From Bacteroidales bacterium (lineage in GTDB: Bacteria; Bacteroidota; Bacteroidia; Bacteroidales; VadinHA17), in assembly GCA_016709865.1 (NCBI GenBank), contig JADJLX010000006.1, positions 124,001 through 188,000 of the forward strand: 64,000 nucleotides of DNA, written 5' to 3'. Positions 36,311 through 45,900 of this stretch are shown here, in pieces. The stretch's first letter is position 1. Each line of letters starts with the position of its first letter. The notes under the pieces were generated by a model. The model made no database searches. It saw only the letters and a list, made by a program, of their open reading frames with translations, and had not been told where the DNA came from. The translations under genes and the position numbers were made by a program.

Positions 36311-39300
36311 TTAAACTCTTACTCCCATCAACAGTACATCATCAACCTGATCATATTCTCCCTTCCAGTCATAATAGAATTTTGACAAAGCCTCTTTCTG
36401 TTCACTCATAGGCAGCTTGGAAACCTGCTCTAAAATTCTCTTAAGTCTGGCTATCTTCATCTTTTTGCCGTCAATACCACCAAACTGATCGGGGAGACCA
36501 TCAGAGAAGAGATAAATTGTATCGCCCTCGCTAAGGTAGTATTCCTGATCATCGAAGTATTTGTCAATCGCAGACTCGCCACCCACTGACGATCTGTTGC
36601 CTTTTATATAAAATGGCTCATTATCAAGAACTATAATAACAGGACGCATAGCCGACGCAAATCTGATATGACGGGTTTTCAGGTTGAATTCGCAAACAAC
36701 CATATCCATTCCGTCGTTTGAGACACCAAGCTCAACATTCTGGTTAAGTGTAGAGAAGATCTGCTTATCAAGCAAACCAAGGATTTCTGAAGGTTTAGAG
36801 ATTCTCTTTCTTGTAACAATATCCTGAAGCAGGGTTGACCCAATCATCGACATAAATGCTCCCGGAACACCATGTCCGGTCGAATCTGCACATACAAGTA
36901 CAAATCTCTCATCATCCAGCTTATCAAACCAGTAAAAGTCGCCGCTTACAATATCTCTCGGATGAAAAAGTATAAATGCATCCTTGAATGATTCTTTAAG
37001 TTTAGTGATATCCGGAAGTATACTTGATTGAATTCTCTTCGCATAATTTATACTATCGGTTATCTCGATATTTTGAAGTTCAATTTCGCCTTTTTGCTTC
37101 ATAACTACACTTGTACGGGCATCAAGCTCTTTTTCAAGATAGTCCTGGATTTTTTTCTGTGCTTTATCCCTCTCCCGTACAATTATTATAATCGTACCTG
37201 CAACCAGGATTATCGCCGAAAGAATTGACCACCATTTTCTCCACCAGGGGCTAGCTATTATAATTTCGAAAGTAACAGGAAGATCCTGTGACAGATTATT
37301 TTCATTAACTGATATAACACTAAACTTATATCTGCCATCTCTAAGGTTATAAGTCTCTTCGCGCGAAACTGTCATTTTACTCCAGTCAGAATCCCAATTT
37401 TCAAGGTATGTACTGTAGTATACTTTGTCGGGGGCACTGAAATTGATTCCGGTATAGTTTACAATAATCTTATATCTGGCATAGGGTAAAACATAAGATT
37501 TCTGGTAACTATATACTTTGTCATTTATGATGACTGAAGTGATGTTATTAAATGGAGGAACCTTACTTTTTCTGTCCTTCTGACTATCATAAATAATCAA
37601 ACCCTCTGTGGTACCGATAAAGATCTTGTTATCCGATGACTCAAACATTGCATCCGGGTTGCATACGCCTCCTTTTGCAAAATCTGCACCAAAAACATTC
37701 ACTACACCTGTTGCAGGATCAAATCTCGAAAATCCCTTTTCATGCCCGGTCCAGATATTATTTTTGGAATCAGCCAGAATGCTGTAACAATAATTTGACA
37801 TTAAACCGTTAGTTCGGTCAACCGGTGAAACCGAATCATTTTTGCATCCGAATATCCCGTTCCCATTAGTAGATGCCCAGATAACTCCGTCCTTGCCTTC
37901 AGTAAAAGAAAGAACCTTATTGATGACACTTCCCGACAATACTCCGTTACTGTTTGATACATTTAACTGTCGGTCAATCATATAAAGCTGTTCACTCTCA
38001 GTGCCGATATATGCTTTTCCATCAGAAGAAATAAGAATTTTATTTATGCTGTTATGTGGTAGAACGCCGTCAGAGTTGTTAAATACACCTTTAACACGTG
38101 CTGTTTTAATATCAAGTACAAATACTCCATTAATTGTTGCAAGCCAAATATTATTACCATCCACTTCGATATCTTTAATATTATCAGCACCTGAATCACC
38201 TGATCGGTGGAACAATCTCACATTTCCTGCACTATTCCTGACATACAATCCGTTGCCGTCAGTTCCTATCCAGAGATTATTTTCTTTGTCAAGGTGATAG
38301 GATGTAATCATCGTTCCTCCCAATTGACGAGTGATATTTGTAAAAGAAATAAATTTACCCCTAACAGGATCGAACTGATGAAATCCTACTGGTGTTCCGA
38401 GAATGTAATTACTATTTAATTTATTGATGTAAATGATGTTGTTTTCTGAGACTGACATATCGGGAGTATAATACTCAAATGCATAAGAAGTAAGCATTGA
38501 AATCCCTCCTCCAAACAGACCGAACCAGATATTTCCTTCTGCATCCTGATAAGTTAATCTTATATCATCCGAACTTAGTCCGGTTTCCTTATTATAAAGA
38601 TGCACAGACTCAATGTTCTCGAAATTTGCAGAATATTTAAACTGTATCACTCCCCTGTCAAGAGTGGAGACCCAGATATTATTTTCTGAATCTTCAGATA
38701 TAACTTTTACACGAAGATCAGACCATTCCGGATGTTCCCTGAACCTTGTGACCTGGTTGCCACCCTGAGTAATCCTCAGCTGAAACAGACCGTTATCTTC
38801 AGTACCAACTATAAATCTTGAGTCATCATCTGTTCTGTGGATCGAGGTAACACTTGAATAGTCAAAGCCTTCAATAATATCCTTTACTATTAATGAATCA
38901 TTTACTAACTTACATGCCATAATGTAACCCTGGGAACCAATAAGCAACTCGTCTGATGCAGTAAGAGTGGCAGAAAACATTACCCTGTCAGAAGTGATTT
39001 CATATTTTTTTATTTCGTCCGGTTTTTCCGGATTTACAGATATAACAGCTCTCCCCTGTGGAACAATATATATAAGGCCATCTTGTCCCTGAAGTATCTC
39101 ACTTATACTTCTTGAATTTTCAACATTTAAAGAAACCAGTCCTCCATCTCTGTTAAAGTAAAGCTTCCCGTCATTTGAGCCAAACCAAAGAGTCCCCTTT
39201 TTATCTTTAAAACTGACTGTGGGATTTCTGCTAAACACAGAGTCGGGATAAACCACAGGGAAGAAATCATAACCGTCGAATCTGAAAATGCCTCCTCCTG

Positions 39301-39487
39301 TTCCTACCCAGAGAAACCCATCTGTAGATTGACTTATGGTGTAGATAAATTTATTTGGAATATTCTCCCCACTGTAATTTCTGAAACTATAAGTCTGGCT
39401 GTTTAATATCACAGGAAACAAAAGCAGACACGCAATAGTGACGCTGAATGATTTCAGGATATTATTAAATTTCATCGAAAATCTCAT
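36311..39487 (-). CDS. Reg_prop/Y_Y_Y sensor with SpoIIE-type phosphatase output
   Basis: The 1058-residue protein has a signal peptide, two seven-bladed-type propellers of Reg_prop repeats (about residues 30-660; for example GFLWVGTGGGIFRFDG, NLWIGTDGNGLYVRN, NIWTGHEKGFSRFD), a Y_Y_Y domain (about 675-740), one membrane helix (about 750-770), a coiled coil and a SpoIIE/PP2C phosphatase domain (about 820-1058) with HPRDIVSGDFYWF, CADSTGHGVPGAFMS and LFSDGLPDQFGG. The periplasmic part is that of hybrid two-component sensors, but the output is a Ser/Thr phosphatase. Its ATG abuts the TAG of the upstream gene, so it is the last gene of the T9SS-like operon. Confidence 0.9.
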   Translation of the reverse strand: MRFSMKFNNILKSFSVTIACLLLFPVILNSQTYSFRNYSGENIPNKFIYTISQSTDGFLWVGTGGGIFRFDGYDFFPVVYPDSVFSRNPTVSFKDKKGTLWFGSNDGKLYFNRDGGLVSLNVENSRSISEILQGQDGLIYIVPQGRAVISVNPEKPDEIKKYEITSDRVMFSATLTASDELLIGSQGYIMACKLVNDSLIVKDIIEGFDYSSVTSIHRTDDDSRFIVGTEDNGLFQLRITQGGNQVTRFREHPEWSDLRVKVISEDSENNIWVSTLDRGVIQFKYSANFENIESVHLYNKETGLSSDDIRLTYQDAEGNIWFGLFGGGISMLTSYAFEYYTPDMSVSENNIIYINKLNSNYILGTPVGFHQFDPVRGKFISFTNITRQLGGTMITSYHLDKENNLWIGTDGNGLYVRNSAGNVRLFHRSGDSGADNIKDIEVDGNNIWLATINGVFVLDIKTARVKGVFNNSDGVLPHNSINKILISSDGKAYIGTESEQLYMIDRQLNVSNSNGVLSGSVINKVLSFTEGKDGVIWASTNGNGIFGCKNDSVSPVDRTNGLMSNYCYSILADSKNNIWTGHEKGFSRFDPATGVVNVFGADFAKGGVCNPDAMFESSDNKIFIGTTEGLIIYDSQKDRKSKVPPFNNITSVIINDKVYSYQKSYVLPYARYKIIVNYTGINFSAPDKVYYSTYLENWDSDWSKMTVSREETYNLRDGRYKFSVISVNENNLSQDLPVTFEIIIASPWWRKWWSILSAIILVAGTIIIIVRERDKAQKKIQDYLEKELDARTSVVMKQKGEIELQNIEITDSINYAKRIQSSILPDITKLKESFKDAFILFHPRDIVSGDFYWFDKLDDERFVLVCADSTGHGVPGAFMSMIGSTLLQDIVTRKRISKPSEILGLLDKQIFSTLNQNVELGVSNDGMDMVVCEFNLKTRHIRFASAMRPVIIVLDNEPFYIKGNRSSVGGESAIDKYFDDQEYYLSEGDTIYLFSDGLPDQFGGIDGKKMKIARLKRILEQVSKLPMSEQKEALSKFYYDWKGEYDQVDDVLLMGVRV

Positions 39488-40507
39488 CTATTTTTTTGGT
39501 GGGGGAACCTGTTTTATATTTGTTTTTTGCTCGTATTTCGGCACTCCTCCGATCGGTGAGCTGAAGAATGGCATAGCATCACCGCGTGAGTTTCTGATGA
39601 TTATAACAACATTATTATTTTTAACCAACTCGCCCTGTCGCTTATGAAACTGGAAGTCGAGTGATGATTTCCATTCTTCAGGTTGGATCAGGAACCTGCT
39701 TTTTGCCCAGTTGTCCTCATTAGAAATATCAACAGAAATTCCTTCCTTGTATCTCGAAACAACCAAAATTTTACCGTCATTATCCCAGTCAAAATTATCC
39801 TGCTGAGTATATACAATACCTGTGTCAATATAAGGGTAAATATGTGCAACGCTTCTGAAATCATTCCACATGCGGAAAGTATACTCATATGTAAATGCAT
39901 TGGCTCCCTCAACAGGAATATTGTTATTAGGATCACTGCTAAGAAAATACCTGTAAAGATTCCCATCATCACCGGCTACCCCTTCACATACAATTTTGAA
40001 GATATAACTGTCCCATTTCAAATTATAATCACCGTCGGTTGGGTTGAAAGGGCCAAAGGTATAATACTTGTTATCATACCTTGCTTCAGTACCAAAAACC
40101 TTGGAAGCAAGCATGTTACCCCCCTTATAGTTGTTTAATCCTTTTTCCAGTCCCTGCGATTCCGGATTCCTTTCAGGGTCAACACCTTTTCCTCCGAAAA
40201 CAGAAAAAAGTGTCCTTGAATTGAAGTCGCCCTGTATCTCATCATGCTGCCCGCCGCAATCTGGATCAAAGACTCTGATATAGATTGGCTTACTGTAATC
40301 CTTAGGTATAGTGAAGAAGAAAATCTGGTTAAAATCAGCATCACCCCATGATGTTTTGCCCTCCTTTCCGAAAGTCACAAGGAAAGGAATATTCTCATCC
40401 TTCCCCGGGACAGGCTGCCCTAATAACCCGGGAGCCAGCGAAAATCCCAGAACCAGGATTGTAAAGAGTAACTTATATATTGACTTGTTCAATTTCATGA
40501 ATCTCAA
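39488..40507 (-). CDS. Secreted protein of T9SS-like operon, unknown function
   Basis: The 339-residue protein has a signal peptide (to about LLGQ). I do not recognise a family. Visible features: a beta-sandwich-like start (IFFFTIPKDYSKPIYIRVFDPDCGG), an acidic middle with GPFNPTDGDYNLKWDSYIFKI, an isolated DWDNDGK motif that could bind calcium, and a basic, proline-rich tail (PPPKK). It lies 18 bp after the PD40/PKD gene and directly abuts the SpoIIE-sensor gene, so it is very likely part of that system. Confidence 0.75.
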   Translation of the reverse strand: MRFMKLNKSIYKLLFTILVLGFSLAPGLLGQPVPGKDENIPFLVTFGKEGKTSWGDADFNQIFFFTIPKDYSKPIYIRVFDPDCGGQHDEIQGDFNSRTLFSVFGGKGVDPERNPESQGLEKGLNNYKGGNMLASKVFGTEARYDNKYYTFGPFNPTDGDYNLKWDSYIFKIVCEGVAGDDGNLYRYFLSSDPNNNIPVEGANAFTYEYTFRMWNDFRSVAHIYPYIDTGIVYTQQDNFDWDNDGKILVVSRYKEGISVDISNEDNWAKSRFLIQPEEWKSSLDFQFHKRQGELVKNNNVVIIIRNSRGDAMPFFSSPIGGVPKYEQKTNIKQVPPPKK

Positions 40508-40525
40508 AATTAGTTAAATTCGCTA

Positions 40526-41962
40526 TCAGGGCTGCCGCAACACATTAATATTTTTCGAGACACATGCCTCCCTGGTCATTCCTCCCGGCTCAGGTTCAGT
40601 TGTGACAATTAGCTGAACATTGTACCTCCCCGGCTTCATATAGGTCTTATCAACTTCCTTGCCAATATCAGCTGACTCGTCATCAAAATTCCAGTAATAC
40701 TGGGCAATGTTCCATCCCGGTAAATTAGTATTGGCCGCACTCAATCTGATACTCTGTCCTGCAATAATTCTGTCAGGCACTGTAATATATGGTTGTTCAA
40801 AATCAGTCAGTACCAGGGTATCTGCCTTCTCATCAGATAACACTTCTTTTGTTATAAGGTTCACTACATCAAGTTTAACAATATATGTACCCGGCCCTTT
40901 ATAACAATGTTCCACCATTGCACCATTGGCTTTATCTCCATCACCGAAGTTCCATTCATAACGGAATGGAATTGTATCATATTTAACAGCATTCTCCTCG
41001 AGGAACCTGAAGCAAAAACTGTTTTCAAGAAGTGTATCACATGAGGCTTTTCTGATTATTGTTGAAGCAAATCTGAAAATATCATCACTATTCTCCCTGT
41101 TAGTGGCAAAGTAACCTGCCTGTAAATTCTCTCCGGCAACAAAAGCAAAATCATCGGCCGCAGAATTTATCGGAGATGGCAAATGTACCGGAGCATCCCA
41201 TTTACCATAATAAAGAGATGTATAGTAGACATCCAGGTTACCTAGTCCTCCGGGCCTTGAAGATGTAAAGTAGAGTCTTCCGGAGGGATGCATGTACGGA
41301 TAATTCTCACTTCCCGGGGAATTAACGTCAGCACCAAGATTAACCGGGGCAGACCAGTCATTGTTAATAAATTCACAATACCATATATCAGAACCTCCGA
41401 TGCCTCCGGGCATATCAGATGCAAAAAAGAGATATTTCCCGTCGCTGCTTATTGATGGATGGGCAACTTCATATTCAGTACTATTATACCTGAAAGGTCG
41501 CAATGATGTGAGATCAGTTCCTGAAAGGTCGGCAACGAATATGCCCAGGTGATTCTTAAAATTCTTCTTCTTTGCAACCTTTCCTGTTTCAACCTCACTT
41601 GTAAAATAGACAGTTTTACCATCAGCAGCTATACTCAGAGGACCATTATTGAATAAGGAGCTCCTCTCACTTTTTATCTCTTTTGGATTACTCCACTCAG
41701 AGGTGTCTTTCTGTTCAGTAATATATATGTTATAGAGTCTTCTGCCGTCATATGTTGTCCGGTCTTTCAATGTACTGAAACGCCTGCTTGAGCAGAAAAT
41801 AATCCCATCCTTTACAATTACCGGAGAGATCTCGCTGAAAGCACCGGAATTGAATGACATCCTTTTGACTTTGTACAGCGAAAGCTGCTGTGCACCGGTA
41901 TCCAATGGAAGGAGCCCAACGAAGAGAATTGTTACAATTATATATAATGTTCTTCTGGCCAT
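40526..41962 (-). CDS. PD40 beta-propeller and PKD-domain protein (T9SS-associated)
   Basis: The ATG at 41962 (MARRTLYIIV) is chosen, because it begins a signal peptide ending at GAQQ and sits 4 bp after the preceding gene. The 478-residue product has WD40-like PD40 repeats (ISSDGKYLFFASDMPGGIGGSDIWY, MHPSGRLYFTSSRPGGLGNLDVYY) followed by two PKD-like domains (RYEWNFGDGDKANG, QYYWNFDDES). This resembles PorE-like T9SS proteins but lacks their C-terminal OmpA domain. It is probably periplasmic or surface-exposed and a partner of PorP/SprF. Confidence 0.85.
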   Translation of the reverse strand: MARRTLYIIVTILFVGLLPLDTGAQQLSLYKVKRMSFNSGAFSEISPVIVKDGIIFCSSRRFSTLKDRTTYDGRRLYNIYITEQKDTSEWSNPKEIKSERSSLFNNGPLSIAADGKTVYFTSEVETGKVAKKKNFKNHLGIFVADLSGTDLTSLRPFRYNSTEYEVAHPSISSDGKYLFFASDMPGGIGGSDIWYCEFINNDWSAPVNLGADVNSPGSENYPYMHPSGRLYFTSSRPGGLGNLDVYYTSLYYGKWDAPVHLPSPINSAADDFAFVAGENLQAGYFATNRENSDDIFRFASTIIRKASCDTLLENSFCFRFLEENAVKYDTIPFRYEWNFGDGDKANGAMVEHCYKGPGTYIVKLDVVNLITKEVLSDEKADTLVLTDFEQPYITVPDRIIAGQSIRLSAANTNLPGWNIAQYYWNFDDESADIGKEVDKTYMKPGRYNVQLIVTTEPEPGGMTREACVSKNINVLRQP

Positions 41963-41966
41963 AGCT

Positions 41967-42929
41967 TTAAAAATACCTCGGATTTGCAGCACTAACCTTT
42001 GAGCCGAATTCGTAACGCAAAATGAATTCACTTGATCCTTTTGAATATGAGTTCATTCTCCCGACAGGGTAATCGTAAGAAAATCCGAACATAAGTTTCT
42101 GATTAACCTGCACCTGGAGTATGCCAACAGCAACCTCTTCCGATGTTCTGTAAGAGCCGCCAAGCCAGATTAAATCACCTAAAATGAAATTACCGTTTAT
42201 ATCAAACTGTGTGAGTTTCTTTGTGTTCTGAAGTGAATAATCAATCAGCACAGATGGCTTGAACTTAAAGAATTGTGAAAAAGTAATTAGTCCGCCTGCT
42301 GAAAAAATGATATCATATTCATTAAAGCTATGAAAAGCCTGAACATCCCCTGCGTCGGTCTTTCTGTAACTCAGAAACTGCGGAATAGATGCCCCGGCAA
42401 ATATTTTCTCACTAAAGTAATAGACTCCTGCGCCAACATTAAAAAGATTGTATGGTCTGTCATTCTTTATAAATACATCATCATTTGGATCAGTAAGATC
42501 TATTCCTGAATAATCAGTATTTGAAATATCAACACCGCCTTTCAGTCCGAAAGACAACTTACCTTTACCCATACGGATATGATATGCATAATCTCCATAA
42601 ATACTTGTTGACTTTGTATATCCGAATTGCATAAACTGCGCCATCAGCCCCAGTGCCACCTTGTCATTTTTCAACGGGGTATGAAGTGAGACAGACTGAA
42701 TGACCGGAGCTCCCGGAGTGCCCATCCACTGCATCCTGTATGATAAAAATGAACTCAGGGCGCCACGACTACCTGTATAGGCAGGGTTAATCATAAGTCC
42801 GTTCTGCAGATACTGGCTGTAAACGGGATATCCAAGGCTTATCCCATTGGTATCAGGCACTGCCTGACCAGGAACAATTGTGAATGAATAGAAGAACAAA
42901 AAGAAGAATAAAAATTTTATTTTGTTCAT
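41967..42929 (-). CDS. PorP/SprF-family outer membrane protein
   Basis: The start at 42929 (MNKIKFLFFF) gives a clean signal peptide ending near PGQA. The 320-residue product has the PorP/SprF pattern: YSQYLQNGLMINPAYTGSRGALSSFLSYRMQWMG, then a beta barrel ending in a C-terminal aromatic (NPRYF). PorP/SprF proteins pair with proteins bearing CHU_C sorting domains and help them reach the surface through T9SS. The gene upstream encodes exactly such a protein, 40 bp before this start. Confidence 0.92.
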   Translation of the reverse strand: MNKIKFLFFFLFFYSFTIVPGQAVPDTNGISLGYPVYSQYLQNGLMINPAYTGSRGALSSFLSYRMQWMGTPGAPVIQSVSLHTPLKNDKVALGLMAQFMQFGYTKSTSIYGDYAYHIRMGKGKLSFGLKGGVDISNTDYSGIDLTDPNDDVFIKNDRPYNLFNVGAGVYYFSEKIFAGASIPQFLSYRKTDAGDVQAFHSFNEYDIIFSAGGLITFSQFFKFKPSVLIDYSLQNTKKLTQFDINGNFILGDLIWLGGSYRTSEEVAVGILQVQVNQKLMFGFSYDYPVGRMNSYSKGSSEFILRYEFGSKVSAANPRYF

Positions 42930-42969
42930 GCGCCTTATTTCATCTGATAACCTCTTTAAAAACATCCAA

Positions 42970-45900
42970 TCAATACCTTTTAAGAATAATAAACCCGCTC
43001 TTTTTAAATACTTTCCCGTTTCCGAGCGAAGTCAGTTTTAATAAATAATAATATGTTCCTTCAGGAAGGTCGTAACCATTTGAGTTCTTCCCATCCCATG
43101 GTTTCCAGACTTTCTTATCCTGCCCTGACCTGTAAGCTGTCGAAAAGACTTCCGATCCTGCTCCATTTACAATTTTTAGCTCTGCATCCTGATTATCAAG
43201 ATCTAAGCCCTTTACCTCAAAAATGTCATTCACACCATTACCATCAGGAGAAAATCCTTCAGGAATAAATATATCATCAACGTCAATATTAACAATATCT
43301 TCAGCATTACACTCGCCATTCTCAACATACCATTTGAAGCTGTTAGTAACATCAGGGTCAAGATTAAGTACCTTCGTGTTATAAAGGGTTGAATTATCGA
43401 AGTCACCACTTCCGCTGAGAACACTCCATAACCCTGTTTCCCAAGGTTCAGGGGGTGATGCCGACATAGAAAATATATTGTCAAATGAGTAAAGTGTTGT
43501 ATTTAGTCCTGCTTCAACAGAGGCAATTTTCCTATAGAATGTTATACCTATAACATCCTGACTCTTACAGTTCCAGTTTGTCTCCTCCCATGTGAAATTG
43601 TGCTTGATTTTCCCATCAACATAAATATCATCAATAGTAGCTGTAACAGTTGGACCATTAGCTGTGGATGTAACAACTGCTGCCGGATATTTCCAGAGTC
43701 CTGTTCCGTATGAAGGGGTAGCTTTAAGATCGATAACCGGACCGCAAACAATAGAATCATTCATTGTAATGTTTGCCTTCGGAACATGATAAACATTTGC
43801 CTTCTTCGTACCAGTCAGACTGGTTGCAATACAGCCGTTTGCATCCTCAACTTTGGCAACCGAATAAGAATATACATCAAGGGTAGAAACTGTTGCGGGA
43901 GTTACCGTAAAAGTTGTTTTTGCAGTCGTAGCCGGCATTATCGGACTGTCGACACTGTTTTCCTTATAAGTAACTTTCCATGGTGAGACACCTGTCAGTT
44001 CAACCTTAAGAAGAACCTGCAATCCGCCGCAAATCGAAGTATCTGCAATATTTGTAATTTTTCCTGTTGGCAAAGGCGGGTATTGTGAAATTGTAACAAT
44101 GTTGGAAATATTTGTGCAACAGCCACTTAATCCTGAAGTCACGGTTCTTCTGTACTTCATAGGTATTGTAAGTGCCGGTGGAGAATAATCCGGTGAAACA
44201 GCTCCGGAAATTACCGACCAGGTTGTCCCCCCATCTGAACTCTGTTCCCAGTAATAAGTATAGGACCCGGGGCCGGCTCCATCTGCAGGAGCTGTACCTG
44301 TAAGCTGGGTTGGAACAGTATTGTAGCAGATTGTCTGATTTGCTGAAATTGTATTATTTGTTATTAACGGAAGAACTTGTATTGTAATAGCACTGCTTAA
44401 GAGTGAGCATGTACCTGAAGTTACTTCCCGTTTATAATATGTAGTCGCAGTAAGTGCCGGAGGCTGATAATTCGTTGTTGTTCCTGCGGTTGCAACAGTG
44501 TTATAAGTTACATTATCAGTAGAAAATTTCCACTGGTAGATATAGCTCCCCGGAATATTTGTCCCGCCGGTTGGAATTGAACCTTTGAGAAGATGAGGTG
44601 TCTGTCCGTTGCAGATTATTGTGTCGGTAAGGCCACCTGCAAGTACCGAAATAGTATTAGATGCTATCGGTTTATGTACATTAACTCTTATCGGGAGACT
44701 GGCGTTTGTACATTTCGATGAGTTTACTATTCGTCTGTACCATGTTGTATCCGTAAGATTACCCGGCGCATGGGTAAAATCGGTAACTCCCCGATTTGTC
44801 CATACACCATTTTTAATACTGTCCTGCCAGATATATGTATAACTTCCCGATTTTCCCTGAATTGGAATAGTCCCTGTTAATGGAACAGGTGAAGTACCTG
44901 AGCAAATAGTCTGATCAGAAGCAATTGAGTTACTTTTAATCTTATGGTACCGTGTCAAAAGGATAGGGACACTTTTACTTTTACAAACACTATCTGGTCC
45001 GGAAAAAACAACCCTTCTAATGTACCTGTTTTCAACAACACTAAAAGTTGAGGTATCAGGGATATAACCAGTCGCTGTATTCAGTCCTACAGCCGGCTTC
45101 CAGACCGAAGAAGTAATACTGTCCTGCCATTGGTACTTATAAGTCACAAGATCTCCTCCCCCCGGGGCAGAGGCACCAAGATTATTGAATAAGCTTCCTT
45201 CACAGATTACCGAATCAGGACGGGCAGTTATGTTACCGGTAATCAATGGAAGAACAGTGATTGTCACTGTTGAACTGTAGCTGATGCACCTTCCTGATGT
45301 AACTACTCTCTGATAATAATTTGGTCCTGTAATCGTAAGAGCAGGAGGATCATAAGAAGCTTTATTGAATGTTCCGGTCGCATCAGGTGATGTATTCCAG
45401 TTTGTATTTGTTGTATTCTGAATCCACTTATATAAGTAATAATTTTTACTGCTCCCATTTGAAGGACCAGCATTGAGAGGCACCAGGGGAAGAGGATTCT
45501 GATTATAGCAAATTGTTGTATCCTTTCCGACTAAGTTTCCGGTAATTGCCTGCTGGACAATAATTTTAATGGGTGTACTTTTATCAGTCAGAACCAGTGG
45601 TGTACCATTATCAGTAACAACTCTTCTGAACCATGTTGTCTGTGTCAATAACCCGGGGGAATAATTCTGTTGATCATTTACGCCAGCTGCTGCAACATAA
45701 TCAGCATCAACAGGAGATGCAAGAGTACTGCTTTGCCATTGATAATGATAACCGGAACCTTCTACTCCTCCAACAGGCTTTGTACCGAGTATGTTTCCGA
45801 ATGGAACATTCGAACATATTGAATCAATAAGATTACCTGTGACTTCTGATTTAATAGTATTAAAAAGGAATCCGTTCAGTGTAGGGGCAAAGGTTGTCAC

